A DNA stretch of 64,000 nt from Nothophaeocryptopus gaeumannii (GCA_031771865.1 JASISA010000041.1:1364001-1428000), one strand, 5' to 3'. Numbered from the stretch's first letter, positions 12,453 through 22,916 are shown. Translations and numbers: made by a program. Notes: generated by a model from the sequence alone, not told the origin.

Positions 12453-13487
12453 ATGAGGTTATGGCTTTGGGGCGCTCTGGTAACGCTCGCTGCGCTGAGT
12501 GTAGTGAGCGCGGAGACAAATCAGACGGAGCTTAATAGCGCATTGGGGTTATTGCAGTCCATGCCGGAGTGTGGTGTAGGGGTTGCGAAAGACAAGGAGG
12601 TATTGAGCTGGGCTGACGGACTTGCAGAGAAAACGCCTTCTGGACGCTATAGGAAACTCGACGTGCGCATTGACGGACCTCGAGTGCAGTTGCAATAATC
12701 ACAACATTACCGTGGTGACACCAGGCTTGCGTCCTTGCTAGTTGTATTGTTAGGAATCAGCTGAGTGCTGAGAACCTTCCTCCGTATGATTCTTGATAAA
12801 TGCTAACGATGTATTCGCTACTAAGAACACGACGCAAACGCTGTGCCATAAGTCATTTCGAGACAGACGAGGTCGCGAACATGCAGGTGTTATTGCTGGC
12901 TTGACTTTATCTTGGATCGCCTTCGTTCTCCGAATTTACTCGAAGGTGTCCGTACCGTGTGGCAACCTTGGAAAATGGGTGTCGAAGCTATCTATGGTGG
13001 GACGACGCTGTGATGGCCTTCGCCATGGGGCTCATCATGATTATCAGTTGGTCGGCCGAGATTCTGAGCGAGAACGGCCTAGTCACAGACGTCTGGACGG
13101 TACCACTCGACAATATCACCAAAATCCTGAAGATCTACTACTCGGGCGAAGACCTGCACCTCACGGCCCTACCCGCAGTCAAAATCTCCCTACTCCTCAC
13201 ACCTGACTTCATGCATTCAGGGGACGACACCGCCGTCGGATACTGGTCCACTATCGAACTCAACGCCTCCGTCGTGAGCGCCTGCATGCCCGCCATCCGA
13301 AACCTCTTGCGTCGATACATCCCTCGAATATGGGACTGGACAATCTGGCCGAGTCTCTGGTCCTACGGCCGTTGAGAGCGGGAAGAATAGCAAGAACATC
13401 ATCTCTGTTCGCATGGGAGAAAGTGACGAGGAGGAGGACTTCATCCCGCTTGACAGCGTCCATGGCTCGGATGGCGGCATACAGTAA
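12453..13487 (+). pseudogene. Relic of a CFEM/Pth11-like integral membrane receptor
   Basis: Pieces of a CFEM plus seven-helix fungal receptor in the right order but in different frames. Signal peptide 12453-12515 ('LWLWGALVTLAALSVVSA'), then the start of a CFEM domain ('LLQSMPECGV'), whose remaining cysteines are missing. Next come the end of CFEM and TM1 at about 12815-12950 ('TQTLCHKSF', 'LSWIAFVLRIYSKV'), TM2/TM3 in another frame at about 12990-13200 ('WWDDAVMAFAMGLIMIISW', 'VDVWTV'-like 'VTDVWTVPL'), a jump over the middle helices, and the last helix at 13235-13320 ('YWSTIELNASVVSACMPAI'). The acidic tail ends in TAA at 13485-13487. The intact family senses surface cues at the plasma membrane. 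With deletions and at least two frame changes this copy is dead. Confidence 0.8.
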
Positions 13488-14269
13488 CGGACAATTTAAT
13501 GCGACGCAAGCGCTACCTCCGAGTCCATAGCGATGACAGTGGTGAAGACAGTGGTGAAGATGGATTCATGAAGGGACGGCCGAGCTGGACAAAAGTAGAT
13601 ACATCTTAGACACCCATTATTATCAGCCCCGACGTTAAAGATCCTACGATGGCAGCAGCATCGATTTGAGACGTCTTCACAATCGGGAATGGCACGTACG
13701 ATGATGGGTGTTCTCTGAATAACTGCACATCGCAAAGGAGATACCGACCTCTGCAGCGTACCAGACAAGACTAGTCGTGCCTTCGTCTTGCAGGGTGTTG
13801 GCAGCTGTGTGTCGACGAGAAATTTGGACTATAATGGCGTGTCGTCTAACTGCTTTGACTGGAGAAGAGGTTTCCGACGGTTCTCACGAACCTGCTGTGG
13901 CGAATAGATGGAAATAGCAAAGTATCCAGAGCTCAGTTGTGTCCCAAAGTCTGCTGCTGGCTGCTCATCATGCTCCGGTAGCTGTTCGCCATACTTCAAC
14001 GTGTTGAGTGGCGGCTTAGTTGGCACTTTGGTAATGATGGTTGGGACCTTAAAAGGTTTCATCAAGCCACGCTTAGGTTCAGCCATGATATTTGAATTGA
14101 AGTCTGGACACGTCAGTCTACGAGCAGGATGGGCGGATACCAAGCAAGCTGAAAGTGAACATCACGCCTTGCCTGTCGGCATCGCACTTTCCTCCGTGGT
14201 ACTCTCACAGTAGGAAGGCGCTGGCCGGTCCGAATGGAATTGGCAAGCATAGGTCGGTTGTGCTTGTAG
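13488..14269. other. Intergenic region, 0.8 kb
   Basis: Two overlapping ORFs of about 100 codons occur, 13829-14143 minus and 13908-14213 plus. Neither resembles a known family. Nothing else is visible. Confidence 0.4.
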
Positions 14270-15007
14270 CGCTTTCTCTCGGGGTCATTATATGAGAGGC
14301 ACAATAACGTTGTTGTTCATGCCGATGCTCTGAGAGAAGCTCTGGGTGCCCGGCATTGGGACCCTTGCGAGCACGAGATCCTGGCATATGGCGGTATTCG
14401 GGGCGAGGCGCTCCAGTCAGTTTCATGGTCCAAGTTGGATGAGGCGGGAGTTTCTGCCTCGTACGATCGAAAGGCTGCGCTTCCCGTCGATCGTTCTTTC
14501 AGTTATGCCGGAGACCCGCCGAGCGTATGGCAAGACAGAATCAGTACAGCGTGGAGAATCGGCGCACTCTTCAGAGGTGATACTCAGCTTGGAGTGATCA
14601 CTCATCTGATGTCCATTTTCGATGTTGATGTGAAGGAACACGCGGGTATCGTGAAGGATTTGGATCATATGGATGTGCCAACGGAGTGGCTTAATGAAAT
14701 TTAGGACATCGACCATCGGGGCTTGAGAGAGGCAGTAAATGCCGTTCGCTTGATGAGGCAGCTCGCTCGCGCGAAGCATGGCGGAGGCGACGAGACCGAA
14801 CTCGACGAACGCACCAGACGCTCTGAAAACGAGATTGCGCAACAAAGAGAGGGCGCGATATCCGCGATGAGTCATAGCAAAGATGTGCCGGAAGAGGTTG
14901 TGTCGGCTTATCGTGAGCTGATGAGGAGCCCTCCTGGCTCAGGCAATGCTGGTCAAGAGGATGACGGAGAGGAGGATGGATGCTGTGGCCCTTGTGATGT
15001 CGCGTAG
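14270..15007 (+). pseudogene. Hypothetical protein ORF interrupted by one in-frame TAG
   Basis: One frame is open from 14270 to 14701, meets TAG at 14702-14704, and continues open to TAG at 15005-15007. The upstream part has protein-like composition ('VVVHADALREAL', 'HEILAYGGIRGEAL'), reminiscent of fungal hypothetical proteins with an ADP-ribosyltransferase-like fold, but I cannot name the family. The downstream part is helical and charged and ends 'GCCGPCDVA'. No ATG is obvious at the start, so an upstream exon may be missing. The TAG sits in 'aatttag', which could be a splice acceptor, but I found no donor that keeps the frame. Either this is a gene with an unrecognised intron or a decaying gene. 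Confidence 0.35.
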
Positions 15008-15470
15008 AGGTCTCGCAGCGTGAAGTATTCAGCCAGAACGTCGGAACACGTGAAATGAAGGCGTGAGGATAAGAAAGAAAGGCGTCTTGCCGTCCGAACA
15101 TGCAGTTTGAGTGATTGACACTAGAGCTAGTCAGCGTACACTTTTCACTCAGTCCCTTGCTTCTATTCGCTTTTTATGCTTTCGTTCACACGTAGCTTGG
15201 CCTCCGCTTCCTCTCAACTCTTCCTCTCCAGTTATCTCGCAGTACGAGATCGTTTGATACCGAGCGTGCAATCTTGACTCGCCGTTCGATGAATGCCATT
15301 GTTGTGCCAAGCGTTTACTCAGCGGCTTTCATTTGACCCGAAGCGTCTCTGCTTTGGATGAAATACTCTCGTGCGCTGGACGCTGCCTTCGCAGGGCGTG
15401 ATATCAAGGCGCTGGCTGGGTTTATGAGATGTACTGGTAGTTGATTCATGGTTTATCGGCTGACCCCGGC
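15008..15470. other. Short gap before NIP7
   Basis: Holds the 3' flank of the plus-strand ORF ending at 15007 and the 3' UTR of minus-strand NIP7. No gene or repeat seen. Confidence 0.4.
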
Positions 15471-16095
15471 TCATGTCGTGAAAAGCGTGTCTTCCTCGCG
15501 CAGGTACTCTCCAACATCGGCCTGTCTGAAGAGCACAATTCCAGTCGGATCCAACTTTCGCGCCTCAGTGGTCGATCTTGCAGTCACTCCGAAACCCTAC
15601 TTCCGGTCAGCATCACCTTGCCCACACCTCATACCGATGTAAACCCACCAAAGGCGTATCGTTCATGCTCATCACCACAGCACCAGCATGCTCCGGCGCA
15701 TCCTCACTCCACCTCCCAACGTGTGCCTTTACGACGTGTCCACCGTATAAGAATGGCATCTCTCCATTCTGCTTCACCCACACCTTATACCTTGCGTGCG
15801 GCGCAATCACGTCCAGCGCTGTGATGTGCAATCTGAATTTGCCGGTCTTGGTGAACTTGCCCAGACATGTCCCCAAGCTTAATAGACTGTCTCTTGCGAC
15901 GGATGTAGCGAGGTTGGCGAGCGATTCGCGAACGTAGTATACTCGGTCTTTCTGCACTCGGAAGACGTATCGGTCGGGAGTCTTGGAGTTGGGTGTGTTG
16001 ACGGTTTCGGTGATGAGGTTGTTGAGGGATTTGCCCGTGTAGTTTGCGAGCTTTTCGAAGAGCGTCTTCGTCTCGGTGTCTGTTAGTTGGCGCAT
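15471..16095 (-). CDS. NIP7: 60S ribosome subunit biogenesis protein NIP7
   Basis: 190-residue protein. Exon 1 is 15649-16095, the intron is 15597-15648 (52 bp, gtgggt...agtag) and exon 2 is 15471-15596. It opens with the family start 'MRQLTDTETKTLFEKLANY', carries 'DRVYYVRE', 'LGTCLGKFTKTGKFRLHITA' and 'YKVWVK', and after splicing reads 'GFGVTARST', 'LDPTGIVLFRQADVGEYLR'. The C-terminal half is the PUA RNA-binding domain. Length fits the family (about 180). Known role: nucleolar/nuclear factor for 27S pre-rRNA processing and 60S assembly. Divergent neighbour of NOC3, which acts in the same pathway, 177 bp apart. Confidence 0.95.
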
Positions 16096-16272
16096 CTTGA
16101 CTGATCTGGTCCAACAGTGCAGTGGAGGAGGAGGATATCCTGATGCATGTGAAATTTTGTCCCTGGTCGCTACTTCCCCAGATCTGCAGGAAGGCTTGGC
16201 AACGGCTTTGAGGGTGGAACTTTTTTGATCACTCCCGAGACTCCGCGATCATCACCCACTACATCGCATACC
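16096..16272. promoter_or_regulatory. Shared divergent promoter of NIP7 and NOC3
   Basis: Only 177 bp separate the two start codons, so both promoters and 5' UTRs must fit here. The stretch has a GA-rich block ('gtggaggaggagga', about 16119-16132) and 'gaaatttt' (about 16150), loosely like the RRPE element of yeast ribosome-biogenesis genes. The motif assignment is weak. The geometry is certain if both starts are right. Confidence 0.5.
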
Positions 16273-18306
16273 ATGGCGGAACGGGCGGCCAAGAAGAGGC
16301 GGTTGAGCCCTCCTGACGATGGAGGCGCAGTACCTGGATTTGCGGGCTACGACTTGGAGGCAGACTATGCAGAAAGGCTGGCGAAGAGGAAGCAGAAGGA
16401 TAAGAAGCACGACAAACTCTTGATTAAGACAGCCGATGGCCGAATCGCGGAGGATCCAAGAACAGAAGCCGAACAAGAGCAGGTCGATGATGAAGTCGAC
16501 AGCTTTTTGGCAAGCGACGACGACGGAGACAGCGGAGTCGCAGACCTACAACCCAAGCTAAAGCCGAAACCACAGAAGCCCTCACTCCCACCGAAGGAGC
16601 TGATACTACAGGCTAAAGAAGAACTTGCGAGGGTAGCACAGTCGCTGAGCGAAAATCCAGAAGATCACATTGGACAACTAGGCGCATTGGGCGAGTTTGC
16701 GAGATCAGAGAACGTGACGATCAAGAAGCTGGCTCTGGCGACACAATTGGCCGTGTTCAAGGACATCATTCCCGGCTATCGAATACGACCTCTCTCGGAA
16801 AAGGACATGCAGGGCAAAGTATCGAAAGATGTCAAGAAATTGCGAAGCTTCGAGCAGGGATTGCTGAGTGGATACAAGGAGTATCTATCCACGTTGTCCA
16901 GTCTCGCTGTCGCGAAGTCGAACTCGAAGCTGGATCAGAAGTCTGCTGCAGGTCTCGCAAGCGTTGCGATATCGTGTGCATGCACACTTCTCAACACTGT
17001 GCCTCACTTCAACAACAGAGGCGACCTGATCGGAATCATTGTGAAGAAACTGGCGAGCCGGAACCGGGACGCCGACTTCGACAAATGCCGGGAAGCGATC
17101 GAGAAGCTTTTCCAGGAAGATGAGGATGGGCATGCCTCTCTGGATGTAGTCACTCAACTTACCAAGATGATGAAGGCCAAAAACTATTCGATCCATGAAT
17201 CTGTGCTCAATACCTTTTTGCACTTGCGATTATTGAGTGAGTTCGCGCACAAAGCTGCTCCCAACCATATCGACAAGGATGAGGAAGAAACCAGCGCGAA
17301 GAAGCCAAAACAGAAGAAAGAGTTTAGGACGAAGCGGGAGAGAAAGGTTATGAGAGAACGAAAACAGGTGGAAAAGGAGATGAAAGTGGCTGATGCTGCG
17401 GTGTCATATGAGGAACGCGACAAGAACCAGTCGGAGACGCTGAAGCTGGTATTTGTGGCATATTTCCGTATCTTAAAGGAGAGAGTGCAACATTTGATGG
17501 GTGCCGTGCTAGAAGGGTTGGCAAAATACAGCCATCTCATCAATCAGGAATTCTTTGGCGATATTCTGGAGACATTAAAGGACTTGATGAACGAGGCTCA
17601 GGCCGCCCTACAGCCAAATGAAGACGACGAGAATGATGAAGACACAGAGCTGGACGAAGCGGAGCAACGGAACGCAACCAGAGAAAGTCTGCTCTGCATA
17701 ATTACCGCTTTCGCTCTTCTCCAAGGCCAATACGATGTGGCGAAGTCAGCGAACGCACTTAGTCTGGATCTCAGCTTCTTCATTCGGCACCTCTACCAAA
17801 CGCTCATACCACTTTCTATGGATCTGGGCATCGAGCTTAGCGCAAAGAAGGCGCATCTCGACGATCCCAATGGCTTACACGTTCCCTCGACATCTTCGAA
17901 AGACAACAAAGTCAATGTTGCAACGACTGCGGTCCTACTTCTCCGATCCTTGCAATCCGTGCTCTTGCCACCAACGAACACCAAAGCCGTCCCACCAGGG
18001 CGCGTTGCAGCTTTTGTACGACAGTTGACGATTCTGGCGCTGCACCTCCCGCAGAAAAGTGCGACTGCCGTTTTGGAGCTTGTGAAGTCGGTGACGAAGG
18101 TGCATGGGAAGAAGGTAGCTGGTTTGTGGTACACGGAAGAAAGGAAGGGCGATGGAGTGTTCAATGCGCTAACCCAGGAGATCGAAAGTAGCAACCCGTT
18201 CGCCAGTACAATCTGGGAAGGGGAGCTGTTGAGGCTGCATTTTGATCCGAAGATCAGTGGCGCTGTCAAGGAGATCGAAAAGATCGTGAAGGAAGCTAGG
18301 TCGTAG
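16273..18306 (+). CDS. NOC3: Nucleolar complex-associated protein NOC3
   Basis: 677 residues, no intron. I chose ATG at 16273 ('MAERAAKKRRLSPP'). The N-terminus has basic and acidic stretches and 'YDLEADYAERLAKRKQK'. The NOC3 domain begins near residue 120 ('KEELARVAQSLSENPE', 'LGEFARS', 'YRIRPLSEKDMQGKVSKD'). A lysine-rich coiled region lies at about 340-390, and the C-terminal CBF/Mak21-like part ends 'EIEKIVKEARS'. Length fits yeast Noc3 (663). Known role: pairs with Noc2 in moving pre-60S particles from nucleolus to nucleoplasm, and has been linked to replication licensing. Frame intact throughout. Confidence 0.95.
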   Translation: MAERAAKKRRLSPPDDGGAVPGFAGYDLEADYAERLAKRKQKDKKHDKLLIKTADGRIAEDPRTEAEQEQVDDEVDSFLASDDDGDSGVADLQPKLKPKPQKPSLPPKELILQAKEELARVAQSLSENPEDHIGQLGALGEFARSENVTIKKLALATQLAVFKDIIPGYRIRPLSEKDMQGKVSKDVKKLRSFEQGLLSGYKEYLSTLSSLAVAKSNSKLDQKSAAGLASVAISCACTLLNTVPHFNNRGDLIGIIVKKLASRNRDADFDKCREAIEKLFQEDEDGHASLDVVTQLTKMMKAKNYSIHESVLNTFLHLRLLSEFAHKAAPNHIDKDEEETSAKKPKQKKEFRTKRERKVMRERKQVEKEMKVADAAVSYEERDKNQSETLKLVFVAYFRILKERVQHLMGAVLEGLAKYSHLINQEFFGDILETLKDLMNEAQAALQPNEDDENDEDTELDEAEQRNATRESLLCIITAFALLQGQYDVAKSANALSLDLSFFIRHLYQTLIPLSMDLGIELSAKKAHLDDPNGLHVPSTSSKDNKVNVATTAVLLLRSLQSVLLPPTNTKAVPPGRVAAFVRQLTILALHLPQKSATAVLELVKSVTKVHGKKVAGLWYTEERKGDGVFNALTQEIESSNPFASTIWEGELLRLHFDPKISGAVKEIEKIVKEARS

Positions 18307-18605
18307 TGAGAGATCTGAAAATTTGACATGTGCCTGCCTTCATCGCCGTCTGAACCTCCAACGCTCTTCTCGACTTCTAGCAGTACTTTTTGTGCCAAGA
18401 CCAGCTGCACTTTCCCGGTCAGTGAGTGAAGGCAAGAGCAATGTAAACACCCGCAAACGCTGCTGCTACTTCGATCTCATACTTATACTTCTCGACCTAC
18501 ACTCCACAGCAACACACACGCGTGCTGACCAACACACATACGCCAGCAGCGCCCTCAACATCGGCACTACCCCGCTAGTCGTAGTGGAGCACGCAGCACG
18601 CAGCC

Positions 18606-19360
18606 ATGCCGACGCCACAATCGCCTTCACTCCTCGGCATCGCACCAGAGCTACGTTTGAGGATGTATGAGGAAGTCCTGAAATCGGATCAGCCCACGTA
18701 CCTTACCACCAAAGTACAGTACTGGGAGCCGGACCTAATCAGAGCCTTGCGGCAGCTACGAGAGCAAGCTGGATACGTGTATTATCACGAGAACACCTTC
18801 CGCCTCACCGTCTGCAACTGGAAAGTGAAAAAAATACTCGCGTTCTTCAGATGTTCGATCAAAAACGGACAACTGTATGGAAGCAATGTGATCTTGGAGA
18901 CTTGCGAGTGCCCGCCCAAGGATCATGACCACATGGAGGGCTTCTGGAAATCTGGAACTGGCTGGATCTCGTCTGGTTAGGAGATTCGACTGACGTCCCC
19001 TTCCCGTGCCCCGTGATAAAGTACGGCATCAAGGACGGATTCTTTCACGAGTCGGATGCGCGGAATGTTGCGTTCGCCTGTTTTGGTGTTGTCCAGAGCA
19101 TGAAGGGTCGGCCATGGGAAGAGGTCTGCGATATTGTAACGGGCTTGATATTTGCTGCGGACAGTACTGGGAGGCTTACAAGAGCTGATGTGGCGCTTCG
19201 AGGACCTTTGGCGACCCCGCGGTATCCAAGGTCCAATATCGCAGCGGCCATCCTGATGTTGATACATTTCTCATTCATCATACTCCTGCTCATAGCAGAG
19301 CTTGCCCTCAATCACCATTTCCCGTCCATGGACACGACCACACGGTGGAACGATGGTTGA
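18606..19360 (+). pseudogene. Fungal hypothetical protein ('LLGIAPELRLRMYEEVL' type), frameshifted
   Basis: Starts at ATG 18606 with 'LLGIAPELRLRMYEEVLKS', the F-box-like opening of a very common Dothideomycete family, and runs to TAG at 18978. From about 18950 the continuation lies in another frame ('LEIWNWLDLVWLGD', 'CFGVVQSMKGRPWEEV', 'DSTGRL') and is open to 19360. Losing one base near 18948, within 'ctggaaatctgg', explains the shift. No splice pair bridges it. Function of the intact family is unknown. This copy would make a truncated 124-residue product. A sequencing error is the alternative explanation. Confidence 0.6.
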
Positions 19361-20269
19361 TCCGGAGAATCTTCTTTTTGTGAAAGCGAGGTTGCGATTG
19401 ATATCGTCGTACACAATGCGAGCTCTTGGCCGTACTTGACCACGGTTTCGCACTATCCCATTCACTTGAAATACTCTTGTTGCAGGCAGTGGCAGGGTCG
19501 TACGATATGGCGCTTCGGCTCTGCAGACTGCGATAGCGAGACCGTAGATTGATATCGTCGTATATTCTAATGCGAGCTCTTGGCGCATAACTCTCGGCCA
19601 GCCCGGAATCAAGAGAGGGAGGACGGAAAACTATTACACTAACCTTGACTGGCATTTGCGACCGCTATGTCAACCATTCAACACAATCCGGTGCCATCCA
19701 AACTCGTCTGCACAGCAACACAAAGCTGATGAGAGAACTTTCAGTCATCACATAGCACCAACTGAAGTCCCCACCGGACGTCACGAGTCTGAATGCTTCC
19801 GCTCTTACAGCGCCATCCCAGCCAATCACCTCCACAGACATGACATCTCTGCAGCGCACTCGGATCTGCCCTTGATCGTCCCGCAGCCCTACCGGCGACA
19901 AGAACTTGCGAAGAAGCGAAAAGAGGCACGCTAGGAACGGTATGGGCTGGTCTTGGCATAACTTTCGCAGTCCGGAAGGCGCGGAAGGACGGAGTTACGG
20001 GCTGATTGTTAGCCATCCACGAGAGCAACAAATGGAATGGTGTTGGTGATTTTTGCAAGTTTCTTTGCAGGGCGACGCCCGTTTGTGAAGAGTTTGTCAT
20101 CCGGACTTCACATTGCTCTATAATCTCAGGTCAGACCGCTTCCGTGGATAGTTCATTATGATCTTTGCTGCTTTCTGAAGCGTTTACTACCACTGTGCAC
20201 ACTGGTTGTAGCACGTAGTGGTTGCTCACCTACTACTCGTTGTTCCTTGGGAAGAAGCTTGAGCAGGCC
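19361..20269. other. Intergenic region, 0.9 kb, with a diverged direct repeat
   Basis: No gene recognised. Two copies of a roughly 45-bp direct repeat lie here (see separate entry). The rest is unassigned DNA upstream of the membrane-protein locus at 20270. Confidence 0.4.
19386..19584 (+). repeat. Diverged direct repeat, two copies 150 bp apart
   Basis: Copy 1 is 19386-19430 and copy 2 is 19536-19584. Both contain 'attgatatcgtcgta' and 'aatgcgagctcttggc', preceded by 'gcgag', with a 4-bp insertion and a few substitutions between them. Could be a duplicated regulatory block or the trace of an old local duplication. Confidence 0.6.
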
Positions 20270-21133
20270 ATGGCGAACCCCGAGAGGTCGGTCATCTTAT
20301 CCCCATTCCCACGTTCCATGTCATTCTCTGCAGCTGAGTTTCTGTCTTTCAGCTCGCTTGGAAGCTTACCACCTGCACTGAGCGAAAGCGGTATTGACTC
20401 TCGTGACCTAGCAGTTCGAATGCCAAACATGTCGACACGAGCTTTCCGGTGACGATAGCGATTATATCATGCATTTACAATTTGCTTGTCGCTCTATCAT
20501 GCGCGTACTTGCCCGATGACCCTTTGTATATCGGTCTTAGCATCTCGCTGTATGCTTGGGCGGGAAGCGTGCTGAGTGTGCTGGGGTTGATGGGAATTAT
20601 TACGGTACGTTTCTACCAACAGATCAAGCTCGGAAAAGTGCTATGCTAACGTTCCGGTGTTACAACAGAGACGATCAACTCTCATAACAGCATTCTCTCA
20701 CTTCCTCCTACTCGACACCTTCGTCTCCGCCATCACGCGCCTCCTCATCCTCCAATTCTTCGTCGAATCCTTCTCCTCCGAGAACGTCTGCTCAAACCAC
20801 TACGATCCGACGTGGAGTCCGCAGAACTTCCGACACGAGATCGTTACCTCGGTACGGTATCAAAAAGAGTATCTCTGGCAGTTCAGTCATAGGAAGAGAT
20901 GTCGGGTTGCATTGGGTGCTGTGCAGGTGGTCCTGGTGGCTTTGTTGATATGTTTGACTGCCGCACAAGGGACGTTGGCGGTTACCATGAGGAGATTTGG
21001 GAGGGAGATTGATGCGAGAAGGAAGGGCGACGGGCTTGTGAGTTCAACGGGATATCGCAGGATGGTATCGAAGCCCAGGATGAGTCCGCAGCCGGTGCAA
21101 GATCCGGAGAAGATGAGGTATGAGTTGGCGTAG
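20270..21133 (+). pseudogene. Multi-pass membrane protein of unknown function, one frameshift
   Basis: ATG 20270 opens 'MANPERSVILSPFPRS', followed by 'SAAEFLSFSSLGSLPPALS' and 'DLAVRMPNMSTRAF'. At about 20446 the frame is lost (TGA at 20450). The following frame gives two or three hydrophobic helices ('VTIAIISCIYNLLVALSC', 'GLSISLYAWAGSVLSVLGL'). An intron at 20605-20668 (gtacgt, branch gctaac, acag) then leads into 'RRSTLITAFSHFLLLDTF' and a final helix near 20930 ('VVLVALLICLTAAQGTLA'). One missing C in 'ctttccggtg' would join both parts. Known only as a hypothetical family in related fungi. Splice sites and later exon are intact, so the break is recent or an error. Confidence 0.6.
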
Positions 21134-21201
21134 AAGTACGTCCGGAAGGAAGCATGAGCTGAGATTTAATGCATTATGAGGCATGAATGATATTTCTCCA
21201 A

Positions 21202-21906
21202 TCAAGGATCCAGATGAATGATGGAAACCAGTTTCCGGTAGGCGATGAGTGACTCGCCTAGGACTTCTCTTGCATAGATCCTCGATGGCCAGACGGATCT
21301 GCTCGGCGTCCAGTGTTCTTCCCACACATGCTGTCCGTCACTAGTCTGTTCTGCCAGCTGCGGCGGATCCACTTCCACAGACAGCCTGACCAAGCACGGA
21401 ACCTCGAAATGGCCACAACTACTGCATTCGCATCTGCACTTCGACACGTGCCAGCCAATGACCTCCCGCTCGTGTGCGCAGTACATCCTTTTGATCATCA
21501 CCCAGACCGGCTCGTCTCTTTCCCTCGTCTTCATGAGCAAACGAATCTTCATCGAGCTCTCCAGATGTTCCGGCAAGGATGTGCTCATGAAACGCGCCTG
21601 GTGCCATTTGCAAAGCGGTGCATCGTCTGGAAAGCGGGCGACTGGGGCAAGAATTCCACAGTGAACGCACTTCCTCCTCCCACCCTGGAGCTCTCTTCGT
21701 TCGTTGAGTAAGCGATTCGCGGCGGTCTTTTCGCAGTCTGAAGCGGCCTTGAACCAGTCTCGGGGTGGAGTGGGCGTTGAATGGAACAGTTGTCGGCCGG
21801 TGAGCTTCAGACTAACGAGTGCCGAAGCTGGTAGATGGGATATGATTTCGAGAAGCAGCTCGGGAGGGAGATCCGCCAAGTTACGCGCAAACAGTCCTGT
21901 TGACAT
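21202..21906 (-). CDS. F-box domain protein
   Basis: 234 residues from ATG 21906. The non-ATG upstream extension in the same frame was not used. F-box at about residues 8-50 ('LADLPPELLLEIISHLPASAL'). Further on are paired Cys/His motifs ('CVHCG', 'CKWH', 'CRCECSSCGHFEVPC') that look like metal-binding knuckles. Known role of F-box proteins: substrate adaptors for SCF ubiquitin ligases. The target is unknown. Lies 68 bp from the end of the convergent membrane-protein locus. Frame intact. Confidence 0.75.
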   Translation of the reverse strand: MSTGLFARNLADLPPELLLEIISHLPASALVSLKLTGRQLFHSTPTPPRDWFKAASDCEKTAANRLLNERRELQGGRRKCVHCGILAPVARFPDDAPLCKWHQARFMSTSLPEHLESSMKIRLLMKTRERDEPVWVMIKRMYCAHEREVIGWHVSKCRCECSSCGHFEVPCLVRLSVEVDPPQLAEQTSDGQHVWEEHWTPSRSVWPSRIYAREVLGESLIAYRKLVSIIHLDP

Positions 21907-22197
21907 GGCGGATTTCGTCTCAGACGATTGCAAATGTCGAATCTGATGTGTTGTGTAATTGAGTGTTTCCAAATCCGAATAAGAAAAACGCTCGACACCT
22001 GGCAAGATCAATGGCGTGAGGTAGAGATGCCAGTGTTTTCAATTATAGAGAGGAAGGAAAGCAAACAACTTACGAGGCTTGCCTAGGCGACACGTCGCAG
22101 GGTAATTAATGGACGCGCGCGCTTCGTGCTGCGGCACGCGTATTTGATCAACTTCAAGACAGGCACCAGATGATTGCTTCAGGCCGTCGGTTGTGCT

Positions 22198-22916
22198 TTA
22201 TAAACAAACAAGATAGGTGTGCGGCGCACCTCCCAACGTTTCGGTTGTAGGTAAGACATGATCGCAAGGGCTATGCGCGTGACTGGGTAGGCAGAGCCTC
22301 AATTTCAGGCCCCTTGCCGAAGGATCATCTTGAAAAATGAGGGTGTTGCTCGCCGAGTCGATGAACAGTCGCATAGACATCGAAGCTGAAACGCGGAATT
22401 TGTAGGCTGCGTTGCCTCTAGAGCAACGTGAGAACAAGTTGGCGACACGATGCGCCAGCTTAGCCACACGCCGTGCGTTGCGACACCATTCGCCCAGCTC
22501 CCATGATCGTGTGTTGCGGCGTTTTGAGAATATAAGAATGACATTCACAAGTGCGCCGTCAAGAATGCGCGAGGCAGCCTTTAAATGTCTCCACGTGACG
22601 AAGTCGTTCTGGGTGAAATCGTCGGCAATGCTAGTGCTGTCCAGATACCGCAGAGACACCCACGTCGAGCTCAAAGGTCAGCTGCCGAGGACTTGTTCCT
22701 TCGATGGAGAGCTTCGAGCTCGACGTTGATGAAGAGCCGTCGACAGGCAAGTGAGGTCTGAGACAGGTTTAGCATGTGACAATGGCCTGAATCGTCGTCA
22801 ATAATGTGCCGAGCTCTGCAGCTTCCATAGCTTCTGTGGGACCAGATCGCGTGAACACAGACCACCGGATGACCGGATCCGAGTGTACGATGAGACATGT
22901 AGAAGAGTGTATGCAA
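22198..22916 (-). pseudogene. Possible decayed hypothetical protein
   Basis: Two adjoining minus-strand frames look like one protein. The upstream part has 'SGHCHMLNLSQTSLACRRL' (22671-22916), the downstream part 'WVSLRYLDSTSIADDF' and 'LKAASRILDGALVNVILIF' (22198-22674). They meet at about 22672 with a one-base frame change. The style resembles fungal 2EXR/F-box-like hypotheticals, but I cannot assign a family and no convincing start is visible. Confidence 0.3.

Noticed and set aside
17793..18410. Minus ORF of 205 codons over the NOC3 end
   Set aside because: Shadow of NOC3.
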